The notes: generated from the letters alone by a model not told the origin. DNA of 64,000 bases from Gammaproteobacteria bacterium (GCA_012960755.1 DUAT01000078.1:242330-306329); one strand, 5' to 3'. Positions 27,501-37,813 are shown, counted from the stretch's first letter. Made by a program: numbers and translations.

Positions 27501-27760
27501 AGCAATTACAGGAAGTCTTCCCGGATGTCATGTTGCTTGATATCGAGATGCCGAAAATGGATGGATTTGAAGTGCTTCGCAGCGTTCGGCGAGACCCGAG
27601 GTTGGAGAAGTTACCAATAATAATGATTACCTCCCGGACCGGGGAGAAACATAAGAAACAGGCGCTGGAGCTTGGTGTCAACCGTTACCTTGGTAAGCCC
27701 TTTCAGGAAGCTAATTTGATCAGCACCATTGAGGAAGTAATTGCAGAGGCGCTCAGCTAA
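21503..27760 (+). CDS. chpA: Hybrid chemosensory histidine kinase ChpA
   Basis: Kinase core of the pilus chemosensory system, 2085 residues. An N-terminal FimL-like part (about 1-560) carries only a degenerate phosphotransfer motif (HQVHGTLLM). A linker of hexapeptide repeats follows (about 570-635). Four canonical Hpt domains have HTLKG-type sites at His702, His937, His1208 and His1362. The CheA dimerisation helices start near 1480, the ATPase N-box LRNAVDHGIE is near 1670, and SGRGVGMDVV is the G box. A CheW domain and a C-terminal receiver with Asp2013 (LLDIEMPKMDG) complete it. P. aeruginosa ChpA is about 2470 residues with more transfer domains, so this one is shorter. The stop overlaps the next gene (TAATG). 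Confidence 0.96.
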   Translation: MSASQDFVALDWVKADISETLNQAQNALEAVAESADDSSQMRNCLTAIHQVHGTLLMLQIEGPILIALEMEEVAQALMNDAVPDIETAQEILMQSILQMPGYLNRIQREQKDSPAFFNPIVNNLRIARGEERLGDSTDGASTADAESGLLSQPVTKDVVQAYKAAKGPATVRKLRQYYKQALAALLKKSNMKQNLGMMAKVLSRLERLCGESPVGHLSVMSLALVEGVVTGAIKLDASVAKQLKAIDGTLKLLAEGDETQLSAPLPAEIGQDLLAKLRTATRETTKITAVLSRYNSAETVTEIETEKVEFGPDDDTLAAVSQILTEEITGIVDKLDLYVRSSERNKQDLLGLLPLMEQSASTLSVVGLPNHQESLEKQIGVIRSLELEDPTENQLLDIAGALLQIQSDLNRVGGTNDEGEADTFGDLNEAQATVIRETRNGLAKCKDSIVEYISTDYEPEKLESLPEELNDLRGGLLIVNQQRSADVLGACSLYIESLQRKQDSQPELSSLDDLADALTSIDYYLERFLDNASEPYLRMLEVAESSIEKLGSDALERITPEVDEVVVEPSADKEPTVDTAPTVDTAPSVDTAPTVDTEPSADKEPTVDTAPTVDTEPTVDTEPSVDEEPSASKEPSPQEELVVEDLTVAEDDSDDDLIDDEIIETFVEEAEEVAESIAEYLPRWQQDTGDMEALTEIRRAFHTLKGSGRMVGATVMVELAWAVESLLNRILEKLIQVTPRIQAMVGEVAAIIPDGVEAFSAKHQETFEIDDLLIKIDALAEPGAVSGVNLELIVEEPDIEPEIELEDLTLEALTIGKSEPSSALDEIGLDDFDIDLAELEPEPVLDEELSVDEEPTVIEEPSVIEEPLVEEKPAPLTKMPPKLQVAEGPGGSKGQDESYDPELDEIFSEEAMENIQVIRAYLEVKGPVNADIVAAYHTLKGSAGMARISTIAKIAAPMESISSQFYHGKANADQGYLDLAETSITMIEKVLGDLTSFRNRLADLDLFLSRAEHVESQTDGAELLPQLDFSMIDVLTGPREIIETWQSEGIVKIVFELEQVLVQSEATQHTPLSELIRELLQVYRRFKDKPESPIIEAVLRAHENLMSIFDQLASSQEVDAKKTNVVSELRDLSVETEEVADSGETAAIETAETSDTVVLPEDNIDDDVLGIFIEEAEELLEAIDESILSWSEDTGSTEQLDNLLRHLHTLKGGARLAGCNSLGEYTHNFETFLTKVRQNPVDFDHQFFGLLNQHQDEIVRRVAIYQKLVAGDATESELQSLRSVPGARPPVVQQDDITADVPDDHEAVSGEAEVTDQIDEEILAIFIDEADELIESIDQCILEWSSEPNATEHHDNLLRHLHTMKGGSRLAGCNRLGEYTHNFETYLIDIQSNPVPFDDTFFASLNQRQDEITRRVGVYRKLVQGEASEEELSSLTGTQEIKPVAAVAVAQDRSTDVGESKAESGEAKADAAPATQGQTQEMVRVSAELLEELISLSGESNITRGRIEQQITDFGDFIVEMEETISRIRDQVRRLEIETESSETVFRQTQGETDSSFDALEMDRYTMLQEISRTLNEGSSDMLDLKDSLANKSRDAETLLHQQARIGSELQEGLTRTRMVPFARLIPRLRRIVRQISSEVGKSVRFDAFNVEGELDRSVLERIVAPLEHMLRNAVDHGIESTEQRKAAKKPETGSISLRLSRQGGYVVLSISDDGGGIDIDAVRKKAVERGLIKADSKISDHEVRQFIMAAGFSTAQKLTQISGRGVGMDVVNSEIKQLGGSVSIDSTYGVGTEFSIRIPFTVSINRALMVVVREEVYAIPLNTIEGIVRVSPYELEAYYQPDAPMFEYAGQPYRLAYIGKMLGKAEEPDLEGQVAPLPVILARSGDDSIALQVDQVIGSREVVVKTLGPQFNEVSGVAGATVLGDGRVVIILDLMALVGSSSFEFETVDVKEEVVEPANKVAKVMIVDDSVTVRKVTTRLMERHGWEVTTAKDGIDAMQQLQEVFPDVMLLDIEMPKMDGFEVLRSVRRDPRLEKLPIIMITSRTGEKHKKQALELGVNRYLGKPFQEANLISTIEEVIAEALS
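23209..23400 (+). repeat. In-frame 18-nt tandem repeats in chpA
   Basis: About eleven imperfect copies of an 18-nt unit (CCAACAGTTGATACAGCG type) encode hexapeptides such as PTVDTA, PTVDTE, PSVDTA and PSADKE. Because the unit is a multiple of three, copy-number change would lengthen or shorten the linker without a frameshift. A related but weaker acidic repeat (EEPTVIEEPSVIEEP) lies near 24055-24100. Confidence 0.9.
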
Positions 27761-28224
27761 TGGCAGAAAGTGAAGTAGTGGTGTCGACATACGTCGTACC
27801 CTTGCAAAAGAGTAGTATTTTAATACCTGATGAGATGGTGGCTGAGATTATTCCTTATGAGCCATTGCAAAGAATACAGGATTCGCCAGACTGGTTTCTG
27901 GGGTTTCTTGGATGGCGTGGAGTCCAGGTTCCCGTAGCTTCTTTTGAAATGCTTACTATTGAAAAAGCCAGTTTCTCCCTGGTGAGCGTTTCTTCGGCGG
28001 GCCTGGTCGTGCTACAGGCGTTGGGTAATCAGGACGATTTCAGTTATTTTGCTATCGTTGCGCAGGCCACACCTCAGCTGACTGAAATTACAGAGTCTCA
28101 GTTGTTTGAGACTGAAGAACCGATTGAGAAGACTGAACTCGCGAAAGCGCGTTTGGTAGCTGACAATGTCTCGATTCCGGATTTCGACCTTATTGAGTGG
28201 GAAATAAGCCGCGTCGCATTCTAA
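27760..28224 (+). CDS. chpC: CheW-like protein ChpC
   Basis: A 154-residue CheW-domain protein in the position of chpC. It has YVVPLQKSSILIPDEMVAEI near the N-terminus and FLGFLGWRGVQVPVASFEML, which correspond to CheW strands. In P. aeruginosa ChpC is a second coupling protein that adds inputs to the kinase. The start overlaps the chpA stop by one base. No chpB (methylesterase) lies between chpA and this gene. Confidence 0.87.
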   Translation: MAESEVVVSTYVVPLQKSSILIPDEMVAEIIPYEPLQRIQDSPDWFLGFLGWRGVQVPVASFEMLTIEKASFSLVSVSSAGLVVLQALGNQDDFSYFAIVAQATPQLTEITESQLFETEEPIEKTELAKARLVADNVSIPDFDLIEWEISRVAF

Positions 28225-28226
28225 CT

Positions 28227-28266
28227 GGGGCTTTTCAGTAGCTTGCCAGGGATAGTTGCAAGCCCC
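28227..28266. terminator. Inverted repeat between convergent chpC and rsmE
   Basis: GGGGCTT (28227-28233) and AAGCCCC (28260-28266) are perfect complements around a 26-base loop, in the short gap between two convergent genes. There is no long T run. It may act as a bidirectional terminator. Confidence 0.4.
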
Positions 28267-28269
28267 TTG

Positions 28270-29007
28270 TTAATGCAGGTCCCCCCATCGCGATTGAACC
28301 AGGGACAATAATGTAATTGCCGCTGTTTCTGTTCGCAAAGTTCTCGGTCCCAGACTAATTGAGATAAATCCATTTGCACCTGCCATAGAGAGTTCGTCCT
28401 GGGTAAACCCTCCCTCGGGGCCAATGGCAATTGCAATGCTTCGTGGATCTACCTGAATACCTTGCCGTGAGTCCCGCAGTGAGTGTTCTGCCAATGGGTT
28501 TGCAATGAGCTTAAGATCCGCGTCGACAGTCTTAACCCACTCGGGAAAAGCGACCACCGGGCCGATATCGGGGGGCAAGTTTAAGCCACATTGTTCACAT
28601 GCGCCGTGGCTGATTTGCTGCCAGTGACCGAGCTTTCTCGGCAGCCCATTTGTGTTTACTGATGTGTTAGCGCTAATCAATGGCTGGATCTTGCGAGCAT
28701 TCAGTTCGGTGGATTTCTGGATCACCAGATCCATCGCATCCCTTTTTATTAATGACAGCCCTGTTTCCACTGCCAGGCTCGATTGGCGATTGATCCCAAA
28801 AAATTCACCCGTGTGGATCACAACATCCGAGCGACTGGTTTGAGAAACCAGTGCCGTGAATTCTCCACCCTTGCCGTTAAACATAATCAAGGGATCGCCT
28901 GGCTTTAATCGAAGCACAGTGCGAATGTAGTGTGCTAGCGGACCTTCGAGGTGAATATCCTCGTCAACATGAAGTGACCGGTTGATATAAAAACGAGAGA
29001 CTCGCAT
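28270..29007 (-). CDS. rsmE: 16S rRNA (uracil1498-N3)-methyltransferase
   Basis: SPOUT-class methyltransferase that modifies U1498 in the decoding site. It has 245 residues. Family motifs are LSLIKRDAMDLVIQKSTELN near 100-120, IAIGPEGGFTQDEL and SLGPRTLRTETAAI in the C-terminal knot that binds SAM. It is convergent with chpC. metF lies 28 bases upstream on the same strand. Confidence 0.97.
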   Translation of the reverse strand: MRVSRFYINRSLHVDEDIHLEGPLAHYIRTVLRLKPGDPLIMFNGKGGEFTALVSQTSRSDVVIHTGEFFGINRQSSLAVETGLSLIKRDAMDLVIQKSTELNARKIQPLISANTSVNTNGLPRKLGHWQQISHGACEQCGLNLPPDIGPVVAFPEWVKTVDADLKLIANPLAEHSLRDSRQGIQVDPRSIAIAIGPEGGFTQDELSMAGANGFISISLGPRTLRTETAAITLLSLVQSRWGDLH

Positions 29008-29035
29008 ACGGCGCTATGCGGTTTGCGCAGACAGG

Positions 29036-29881
29036 TTATAAACCAAGGTTATGCCAGAGCCTGATGGTGGGTAAAGACTGATTCAGCGTATAAATATGCA
29101 AACCGGGTGCACCACCTGCCAACAGTTGTTCACAGAGTCGTGTGACGACTTCTTCTCCAAATGATTTCAGGGATTCAGGATCATCCTGGTAGTCTTCGAG
29201 TTGCTTTCGAATCCAGCGAGGAATGTCCGCACCGCAAGTGTCGGAAAACCGGACCAGCCCCTTGAAATTGGTGATTGGCATAATGCCAGGAATAATAGGC
29301 AAATCGATGCCAAGCTTCTCACAGGCGTCGATATACCGGAAATAAGCCTCGGCATTGTAAAAATACTGGGTGATAGCGCTATTAGCTCCTGCATCGACCT
29401 TGGCCTTGAAGTACTTGAGATCGGACTCGACACTGTTGGAATCCGGGTGAACTTCAGGATATGCGGCGACTTTGATATGGAAATGGTCCCCGGTTTTCTC
29501 CCGAATGAAGCTGACCAGTTCATTGGCATAGGTCAACTTCACTGAGGCGCCAATGCCAGAGGGCATATCGCCTCTCAAGGCAACCAGCCGCCGGACACCG
29601 GCATTTTTGTAATCGATAAGAAGCTTCTCGATCTTATCGGGTGAATCGCCACCGAAAGACAAATGTGGAGCAACCGCGGACCCCGATTCGTTGATATCGA
29701 GTACCGCCTGCCTGGTACCGTCCTTGGTTGAACCGCCAGCGCCGTAGGTCACGGAGAAAAAATGTGGATCGAACTGAGTCAGGCGATCGTGCACGCGGAT
29801 CAGTTTTCGAATAGCCTCCTCCGATTTGGGAGCAGAGAACTCGAAGCTGAAATGTTTGGGGAATTTCTTTTGATTAGCCAT
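29036..29881 (-). CDS. metF: 5,10-methylenetetrahydrofolate reductase
   Basis: Flavoprotein that makes 5-methyltetrahydrofolate for methionine synthesis. It has 281 residues. Conserved parts include FSFEFSAPKSEEA near the start, the catalytic Glu in that segment, FFSVTYGAGGST, LRGDMPSG and HIYTLNQS at the end. It lies nine bases after metK on the same strand, so regeneration of the methyl donor and SAM synthesis are encoded together. The SAH hydrolase gene that often joins this cluster is absent. Confidence 0.97.
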   Translation of the reverse strand: MANQKKFPKHFSFEFSAPKSEEAIRKLIRVHDRLTQFDPHFFSVTYGAGGSTKDGTRQAVLDINESGSAVAPHLSFGGDSPDKIEKLLIDYKNAGVRRLVALRGDMPSGIGASVKLTYANELVSFIREKTGDHFHIKVAAYPEVHPDSNSVESDLKYFKAKVDAGANSAITQYFYNAEAYFRYIDACEKLGIDLPIIPGIMPITNFKGLVRFSDTCGADIPRWIRKQLEDYQDDPESLKSFGEEVVTRLCEQLLAGGAPGLHIYTLNQSLPTIRLWHNLGL

Positions 29882-29890
29882 GCTTTCAAC

Positions 29891-31048
29891 CTATTTAAGC
29901 GCCTCAGCCAGTTCTTCTGCGCGGTCTGTTTTTTCCCACGTAAAGTTTTCTTCTTCCCGCCCGAAATGCCCGTAGGCAGCCGTCGCCAGGAATATGGGTC
30001 GCTTCAGGTCGAGCATGGAGATCAGCGCCTTGGGCCGCAGATCAAAATGTTTGCGAACCAATGCTTCAATTGCATCGTCTGACAATTTACCGGTACCGAA
30101 GGTATCAATGCTGATAGAGGTCGGCTCGGCGACGCCGATGGCGTACGAAACCTGGATTTCGCACCGGTCAGCCAGACCCGCGGCGACGATATTCTTTGCT
30201 ACGTATCGCCCGGCGTATGCGGCACTGCGGTCAACCTTGGATGGGTCCTTGCCAGAGAAGGCGCCACCACCGTGTCTTGCCATTCCGCCGTATGTGTCGA
30301 CGATTATCTTCCTGCCGGTGAGGCCGCAGTCGCCCACTGGACCGCCAATAATGAACTGACCGGTTGGATTGATATGATATTTGGTTTCCTTGTGAAGCCA
30401 ATTAGAAGGTAGTACGGGTTTGATGATCTCTTCCATCACAGCTTCCTGCAGGTCCTTTAAGGAAACCGATGGATCGTGTTGGGTTGAGAGCACCACGGCA
30501 TCGATACCGCTGGGAACACCATTTTCGTCATAGGTGAAGGTGACCTGGCTCTTGGCGTCGGGCCGCAGGAATGACAGCTTACCGGATTTTCTGACCAGGG
30601 CTTGTTGCTTGACCAGGCGATGTGAGTAATCGATGGGCGCTGGCATTAAAACGTCTGTTTCGTTCGTGGCATAACCGAACATAAGCCCCTGGTCACCGGC
30701 GCCCTGCTCGTGGTCAGCTGCTTCATCGACACCCATGGCAATGTCCGATGATTGCTTGCCGATCGCGTTGAGGATGGCACAGGAAGCCCCATCGAAGCCG
30801 ACTTCGGAGCTATTGTAGCCAATATCAAGTATTACCCGGCGACACACTTCTTCCAGGTCAACCCAGGCATCTGTCGTGATTTCCCCAGCGACGACGACCA
30901 TACCGGTTTTGACCATGGTCTCGCACGCCACTCGTGCTTCCTTGTCCTCCGTGAGGATGGCGTCGAGGATGGCGTCTGAAATCTGATCGGCCATTTTGTC
31001 TGGATGACCTTCAGAAACGGATTCGGAAGTAAAAGTACGGTTCGCCAT
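29891..31048 (-). CDS. metK: S-adenosylmethionine synthetase
   Basis: Makes SAM from ATP and methionine. It has 385 residues. Signatures are [18 protein letters not shown] near 12-29, [12 protein letters not shown] and the phosphate loop [19 protein letters not shown]. It is first in the leftward metK-metF-rsmE group and divergent from tkt. I see no convincing SAM riboswitch or MetJ box in the 274-base gap. Confidence 0.98.
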   Translation of the reverse strand: MANRTFTSESVSEGHPDKMADQISDAILDAILTEDKEARVACETMVKTGMVVVAGEITTDAWVDLEEVCRRVILDIGYNSSEVGFDGASCAILNAIGKQSSDIAMGVDEAADHEQGAGDQGLMFGYATNETDVLMPAPIDYSHRLVKQQALVRKSGKLSFLRPDAKSQVTFTYDENGVPSGIDAVVLSTQHDPSVSLKDLQEAVMEEIIKPVLPSNWLHKETKYHINPTGQFIIGGPVGDCGLTGRKIIVDTYGGMARHGGGAFSGKDPSKVDRSAAYAGRYVAKNIVAAGLADRCEIQVSYAIGVAEPTSISIDTFGTGKLSDDAIEALVRKHFDLRPKALISMLDLKRPIFLATAAYGHFGREEENFTWEKTDRAEELAEALK

Positions 31049-31322
31049 AATATTTTCTTAGTATTTCCAAAAGCGGGCATTCTACCGTTTGATGCCGTGA
31101 TTTCCCAAGTAATTCAGGTGACATTGTTTCAAGATGATACGTAGCTCTATTCATGGAGAATTTCACCGGAATTACATAATAGAGTTTCATGGCGAAACCC
31201 ATAATAAGTTGAAACAGAAAATTGAGGTGGAAATTACCAATGAAATTGAATTTACGTTTGATGTCACTCACTGGCTAAGGGAAAATAGCGGCCAGATAAA
31301 AAAGGTCCAGGTAGGTTTACCA

Positions 31323-33329
31323 ATGAGTTCACATCGACAACGCGCGAATGCGATTCGGGCGCTAGCCATGGATGCAGTTCAAAAAGCGAAATCAGGTCAC
31401 CCTGGTGCTCCCATGGGCATGGCAGATATCGCCGAGGTTCTCTGGACTTCGTTTCTGAACCACAATCCGAGCAATCCTGGCTGGAAGAACCGGGATCGGT
31501 TTGTACTTTCGAACGGCCATGGGTCAATGTTGATTTATTCGCTCTTGCATTTGACCGGATATGATTTACCCATGGACCAACTACAGGAATTTCGCCAGTT
31601 GGGTTCAAAAACACCAGGGCATCCAGAGTATGGCTACACTCCAGGTGTTGAAACCACCACCGGCCCTCTTGGTCAGGGGCTCGCTAATGCCGTCGGTATG
31701 GCGCTGGCAGAAAAATTGCTCGCCGCCAGGTTCAATCAGTCAAAAGATAACAGGGACTACAAAATAGTTGATCACCAGACTTATGTGTTTGTCGGCGACG
31801 GTTGCCTGATGGAAGGTATTTCCCATGAAGTTGCGTCACTTGCGGGTACGTTAAAACTGGGGAAATTAGTTTGTATCTATGACGACAACGGCATCTCGAT
31901 TGATGGCAAGATCGAGGGCTGGTTTAACGATGACACACCAAAACGGTTTGAAGCCTATGGTTGGCATGTCATAAGGAATGTCGATGGCCACGATGCGGAA
32001 GCGATTGCTGTTGCGATCGAATCTGCCAGGGCGAACGCCGAACAGCCAACTATCATATGTTGTAAAACCGAAATCGGGTTTGGTTCACCCAACAAGGCTG
32101 GCACTGCAGCAAGTCACGGTTCACCACTGGGTGAAGATGAAGTCGGCGCGACCCGGCAGCAACTGGATTGGGCGCATGAACCATTTACAATTCCCGAAGA
32201 CGTTTACGAAGGTTGGGACTGCAGGCAAAAAGGTAACGCACTGGATAACGCCTGGCAGCAATCATTTGCAGAGTATGCCCAGGAATTCCCGAAGCTTGCG
32301 TCTGAATTTGAACGTCGGCTACGGGGTGATTTGCCGGACAATTGGGCCACCGCAATGGACGCGCTACTGAAGGACACTGACGCCCAGGGAACGTCCATGG
32401 CATCGCGCCAGGCCTCTGCAAGTGTGATTGCATCCATTGCCAGGTTGCTCCCGGAGCTGGTGGGTGGGTCAGCAGACTTGACCGGATCCAACAACACCAA
32501 CTGGCCAGAAATGACGGTGGTCGACGATACGGGTGCCGAAGGTAACTATATTCACTATGGTGTCCGGGAATTTGGCATGACGGCTATTGCGAATGGTCTC
32601 GCTCTGCATGGCGGGATACTGCCGTTTACCGGCACGTTCCTGATATTCATGGAGTACGCTCGCAATGCAGTACGGATGTCTGCCTTGATGGGCATTCAAA
32701 ACATTCATGTCTATACTCATGATTCCATTGGCCAGGGTGAAGATGGCCCGACTCACCAACCCGTTGAACAACTGGCTAACCTGCGGGGCACGCCGAACAT
32801 GTCGGTATGGCGTCCCTGTGACTCGGTGGAAACGGTGGTGGCGTGGCGTTCGGCGGTTGAACGCAAGGATGGACCTACTGCATTAGTCTATTCCCGTCAG
32901 AGTTTGCCCCATATTGAGCGGGATGAGCCACAGTTGTCGGCTATTGCCAGGGGTGCCTATGTGCTGCGGGACTCTGCCGAACCTGCCAGTATTGTCCTTA
33001 TTGCGACGGGTTCCGAGGTCAATATTGCTGTTTCGGCCTTCGAGAAACTTGCCGAAGAAGGGGTATCTGCCCGGGTGGTATCCATGCCGAGTGCCGATGT
33101 ATTTGAGTCGCAGGATGAAGATTACCGGGAGTTGGTGCTACCGGCTGCACAAAGAAACCGTCTGGCCATTGAAGCTGCGCACCCGGATTATTGGAGAAAA
33201 TGGGTCGGTCTCGATGGCCGGGTCATCGGTCTGCCGACATTTGGCGAATCGGGCCCAGGTGCTGATGTGATGCATCACTTTGGTTTCAGTGTCGATAACA
33301 TTGTCGAAGTTGCCAGAGCAATGGCGTGA
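31323..33329 (+). CDS. tkt: Transketolase
   Basis: Thiamine-diphosphate enzyme of the pentose phosphate pathway. The start is the ATG at 31323 ([18 protein letters not shown]), although the frame stays open 63 codons upstream without family resemblance. It has 668 residues. [11 protein letters not shown] is near 27-37, the cofactor motif runs from [13 protein letters not shown], and [20 protein letters not shown] is the conserved pyrimidine-domain segment. The stop overlaps the pgk start (GTGA), so the two are coupled. The epd/gap gene found between them in many relatives is missing. Confidence 0.97.
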   Translation: MSSHRQRANAIRALAMDAVQKAKSGHPGAPMGMADIAEVLWTSFLNHNPSNPGWKNRDRFVLSNGHGSMLIYSLLHLTGYDLPMDQLQEFRQLGSKTPGHPEYGYTPGVETTTGPLGQGLANAVGMALAEKLLAARFNQSKDNRDYKIVDHQTYVFVGDGCLMEGISHEVASLAGTLKLGKLVCIYDDNGISIDGKIEGWFNDDTPKRFEAYGWHVIRNVDGHDAEAIAVAIESARANAEQPTIICCKTEIGFGSPNKAGTAASHGSPLGEDEVGATRQQLDWAHEPFTIPEDVYEGWDCRQKGNALDNAWQQSFAEYAQEFPKLASEFERRLRGDLPDNWATAMDALLKDTDAQGTSMASRQASASVIASIARLLPELVGGSADLTGSNNTNWPEMTVVDDTGAEGNYIHYGVREFGMTAIANGLALHGGILPFTGTFLIFMEYARNAVRMSALMGIQNIHVYTHDSIGQGEDGPTHQPVEQLANLRGTPNMSVWRPCDSVETVVAWRSAVERKDGPTALVYSRQSLPHIERDEPQLSAIARGAYVLRDSAEPASIVLIATGSEVNIAVSAFEKLAEEGVSARVVSMPSADVFESQDEDYRELVLPAAQRNRLAIEAAHPDYWRKWVGLDGRVIGLPTFGESGPGADVMHHFGFSVDNIVEVARAMA

Positions 33330-34504
33330 AGGTCATTGATGTCCGGGAGCTGGACCTGAAAGGTAAACGAGTTCTCTTAAGGGAAGATCTTAATGTGCCC
33401 GTAAAGGACGGAATGGTGACTTCTGATGCTAGAATTCGCGCCGCATTACCCTCTATTAAATATTTACTGGACGCCGGTGCAAAGTTGATGGTGATGTCAC
33501 ACCTTGGGCGACCGACAGAAGGCAAATCCATTGCAGACCAACCCGAGGCTAGCATTGGGCCGGTCGGCAAGCAACTGGCGAAGCTGCTGGATAAAAAGGT
33601 TCGTCTGGTTGAAGACTATCTTGATGGATTTGAGTTTGCTGATGAAGACCTTGTCCTGTTTGAAAATGTGCGGGTTAACGCTGGTGAGAAAAAGAATGAT
33701 AAGACTTTATCCAAAAGGCTGGCAGAGCTCTGCGATATCTTTGTTATGGACGCGTTTGGCACGGCTCACAGGGCGCAGGCGACAACGGAAGGTGTGGCAA
33801 GATATGCGCCGGTTGCTTGCGCTGGTCCGTTGTTGGTCAAAGAGTTAGAGGCACTTGAGCGTGCTGTTGCCAACCCCGACAAGCCGGTGGTAGCTGTCGT
33901 CGGTGGAAGCAAAGTATCTACCAAACTGGAAGTACTGGACGCCCTGTCGAACAAGGTCGATACACTGATCGTGGGTGGTGGGATTGCTAATACATTTCTC
34001 GCAGCGACCGGGGTCGAAGTTGGTAAATCACTCTATGAACCCGGCCTGGTGGACAATGCCAGAGTGTTATTGCAAAAAGTGAACATTCCTGTTCCGACGG
34101 ATGTCGTCACGGCAAAAGGAATCGACCAACCGGACACTGCCGAAACCAAGTCTGCCGACAATATCCTGCCGGATGATCTGGTACTGGATATTGGCCCACA
34201 ATCAAGGCGGGAGGTGGCAAGGATTCTGAAACAGGCAGGCACCATCATCTGGAACGGCCCCGTTGGCGTGTTTGAAGAAGAGGCCTTTGCCGAGGGTACC
34301 CGCTCCCTGGCCATGAACATCGCCAACAATGCGGGATTCTCTATAGCCGGTGGTGGCGATACACTTGCCGCTATCGATAAATACGGGGTGGCAGAGTCTA
34401 TTTCCTACATCTCGACAGGCGGAGGTGCCTTCCTGGAGTTTGTCGAAGGCAAGACCTTACCGGCGGTCGCGGTTCTGGAAAAGAGGGCATCTGAAACAAC
34501 CTGA
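33326..34504 (+). CDS. pgk: Phosphoglycerate kinase
   Basis: Reversible transfer of phosphate between 1,3-bisphosphoglycerate and ADP. It has 392 residues. The start is GTG at 33326, inside the tkt stop, which gives the usual N-terminus ([20 protein letters not shown]). [12 protein letters not shown] near 15-26, [10 protein letters not shown] and the C-terminal [13 protein letters not shown] are diagnostic. fba follows after 57 bases. Confidence 0.98.
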   Translation: MKVIDVRELDLKGKRVLLREDLNVPVKDGMVTSDARIRAALPSIKYLLDAGAKLMVMSHLGRPTEGKSIADQPEASIGPVGKQLAKLLDKKVRLVEDYLDGFEFADEDLVLFENVRVNAGEKKNDKTLSKRLAELCDIFVMDAFGTAHRAQATTEGVARYAPVACAGPLLVKELEALERAVANPDKPVVAVVGGSKVSTKLEVLDALSNKVDTLIVGGGIANTFLAATGVEVGKSLYEPGLVDNARVLLQKVNIPVPTDVVTAKGIDQPDTAETKSADNILPDDLVLDIGPQSRREVARILKQAGTIIWNGPVGVFEEEAFAEGTRSLAMNIANNAGFSIAGGGDTLAAIDKYGVAESISYISTGGGAFLEFVEGKTLPAVAVLEKRASETT

Positions 34505-34561
34505 CGAAACATCATCTTTAACGAAGTATATAATTATCTTTTTCAAAGACAGGAGCAAAAA

Positions 34562-35623
<1,062 letters not shown>

Positions 35624-35666
35624 TTCTGTTGTTTATAGTTAACCGGCTTTGTTGAGGAAAAATAAG

Positions 35667-37055
35667 TTGGATGGACTCATCGATGCATTAACCAGGATCG
35701 TCGGTGCCGAAAATCTTGCGGATGATTCACTCTCCAAAGACAAATACGGCCTTGACTGGACTCGATTCTATTCAGCAGATCCTGAAATAATAGTCTTCCC
35801 TCGTAGCATAGAAATGGTTCAGCAATTGGTAAAATTTGCCAACGAGAACGATCTGCCGTTGGTGCCGTCCGGCGGGCGTACCGGACTTAGCGGCGGTGCC
35901 GTAGCCACCAACAGGGAAATTGTCGTTTCGTTTGAAAAGATGAACAGGATCCTGGAATTTGACCGTATTGATGATTGTGTCACCGTTGAACCTGGGGTGA
36001 TTACCCAGCAACTCCAGGCGTTCGCGGAGGATAAGGGTTTGTTTTATCCGGTGGATTTCGCGTCTTCAGGTTCCAGTCAGATCGGTGGCAACATCGCCAC
36101 GAATGCCGGTGGTATCAAGGTCGTTCGTTACGGGTTAACCCGGGATTGGGTTGTTGGGCTGAAAGTGGTAACCGGTAGTGGCGAATTGCTCAACCTCAAC
36201 AGGGGCCTGGTAAAAAATGCCACCGGGTACGACTTGCGCCACTTGTTCATTGGCTCTGAAGGAACCCTTGGGTTAGTGGTTGAAGCAACGATGAAGTTAA
36301 CCTCGATACCGCAGGATCTGACGGTGGTGCTGCTTGAGGTACCGAGGATGAGCGACATTATCGCTGTCCTGCAGACCTTCAGGGAAGCGATTCAACTCAG
36401 CGCCTTTGAATTTTTCTCCGAGGCGGCACTGCAACATGTGCTCAATCATAGTAAATCGACTCATCCTTTTACCGCAGCAACTCAGTACTATGCGTTGCTG
36501 GAATTTGAAAACGAATCGGCAGAGACCATGAAGCAGGCGATGAAGGCTTTCGAAACCTGCGTGGAACAAGGTTGGGTGATTGACGGTGTGGTGAGCAAAA
36601 GTGAACAGCAGCGGCGGGATATGTGGGCTTACCGAGAGCGCATTTCAGAGGCGATCACACCGTTCACCCCTTACAAGAATGACATCGCCGTAAGGGTCTC
36701 ACAGGTTCCCCGGTTTCTGCTGGCGGTTGAACAGAAGGTGCTCGATGAGTATCCAGCCTTTGAGATTGTCTGGTTTGGTCATATTGGAGATGGAAATCTA
36801 CACCTTAATATTCTGAAGCCGGGTGGTTGGGATATTGACGATTTCAAGCACAAATGTGAAAAAGTAAGCAACAAAATTCTGGCGATAGTCGAACAATTTG
36901 GAGGGAGCATCTCCGCAGAACATGGAGTGGGGCTGCTAAAGCGTGGTCAACTGGGGTTCAGTAAATCGGCTGCTGAAATTGCCCTGATGAAATCTGTGAA
37001 GCAGGTGTTTGACCCCAAAGGCATCATGAATCCCGGGAAGCTGCTGGCACCCTGA
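35667..37055 (+). CDS. FAD-linked oxidase, D-2-hydroxyglutarate dehydrogenase-like
   Basis: Member of the GlcD/D-lactate dehydrogenase family. I choose TTG at 35667 (product begins MDGLIDALTRIVG), preceded by GAGGAAAA, over TTG at 35649; there is no ATG. It has about 462 residues. The FAD-binding half holds PSGGRTGLSGGAVA, NIATNAGGIKVVRYG and FIGSEGTLGLV. The C-terminal part has WFGHIGDGNLHLNI and SAEHGVG, the metal and substrate region. In Pseudomonas a close relative beside serA oxidises the D-2-hydroxyglutarate that SerA makes and lies near rpiA and ilvA, as here. D-lactate or glycolate as substrate cannot be excluded. Confidence 0.85.
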   Translation: MDGLIDALTRIVGAENLADDSLSKDKYGLDWTRFYSADPEIIVFPRSIEMVQQLVKFANENDLPLVPSGGRTGLSGGAVATNREIVVSFEKMNRILEFDRIDDCVTVEPGVITQQLQAFAEDKGLFYPVDFASSGSSQIGGNIATNAGGIKVVRYGLTRDWVVGLKVVTGSGELLNLNRGLVKNATGYDLRHLFIGSEGTLGLVVEATMKLTSIPQDLTVVLLEVPRMSDIIAVLQTFREAIQLSAFEFFSEAALQHVLNHSKSTHPFTAATQYYALLEFENESAETMKQAMKAFETCVEQGWVIDGVVSKSEQQRRDMWAYRERISEAITPFTPYKNDIAVRVSQVPRFLLAVEQKVLDEYPAFEIVWFGHIGDGNLHLNILKPGGWDIDDFKHKCEKVSNKILAIVEQFGGSISAEHGVGLLKRGQLGFSKSAAEIALMKSVKQVFDPKGIMNPGKLLAP

Positions 37056-37065
37056 ACCTCCTACA

Positions 37066-37755
37066 CTAGCCTTTTCGTTCGACACCATTAGGCGTGCTGA
37101 CCAGTAGAATGTCAGCAGGTTTGCGGGCAAACAGCCCGTTCGTAACCACTCCCACAATATTGTTGATGGCTGCCTCCAACGCTTGCGCGTCTTTGATCTC
37201 AAGATCGTGCACATCAAGAATAAGGTTGCCGTTATCGGTCACAAAATCATCCCGGTAAACAGGTCGACCGCCAAGGTTCACCAGTTGTCTTGCGACTGCG
37301 GAGCGGGCCATGGGAACAACCTCGACTGGTAAAGGGTATTTCCCCAGGGTCCGGACCAGTTTGGATTGATCAACAATACAAATAAACTGATCGGCAACCG
37401 AGGCTACAATCTTTTCCCGTGTCAAGGCGCCACCACCACCTTTGATCAGTTCGAGCTTGTCGTTGGTTTCATCCGCACCGTCAATATAGAACATCATCTG
37501 CTTGACACTGTTGAGTTCATAGACAGGGATGCCGTGAGACCTGAGTCTTTCTTCTGAGGCAACTGAACTGGCGACAGTCCCGTCGAACTTGTGCTTCAGG
37601 GTGGCTAGTTCATCGATGAAGAAGTTTGCAGTTGAGCCAGTGCCGACGCCAATAACTGAATCGCTGCCCAGATAAGGGTCAATATACCCGGCGGCGGCTT
37701 TTGCGACTTGTTGTTTCAGGGTGTTCTGGTCTGGCTTGGGTATCGATGATGCCAT
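37066..37755 (-). CDS. rpiA: Ribose-5-phosphate isomerase A
   Basis: Interconverts ribose 5-phosphate and ribulose 5-phosphate. The start could be 37755 ([10 protein letters not shown]), 37767 or a GTG at 37788; I use 37755, giving 229 residues against 219 in E. coli. [44 protein letters not shown] and the C-terminal [13 protein letters not shown] are family signatures. It is convergent with the FAD dehydrogenase and divergent from ilvA, the same neighbourhood as in Pseudomonas. Confidence 0.96.
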   Translation of the reverse strand: MASSIPKPDQNTLKQQVAKAAAGYIDPYLGSDSVIGVGTGSTANFFIDELATLKHKFDGTVASSVASEERLRSHGIPVYELNSVKQMMFYIDGADETNDKLELIKGGGGALTREKIVASVADQFICIVDQSKLVRTLGKYPLPVEVVPMARSAVARQLVNLGGRPVYRDDFVTDNGNLILDVHDLEIKDAQALEAAINNIVGVVTNGLFARKPADILLVSTPNGVERKG

Positions 37756-37813
37756 AAATGGTGCCATAAGAGGTTGAGGTGTTAACACGGTAGCGTCAGT
37801 CTATACTAAGCAA

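Noticed and set aside
31049..31322. SAM riboswitch or MetJ box between metK and tkt
   Set aside because: No AGACGTCT-type boxes or known SAM aptamer core recognised by eye.
31134..31322. N-terminal extension of transketolase by 63 residues
   Set aside because: Family proteins begin at MSSHRQRAN; the extension is AT-rich and unlike any transketolase start.
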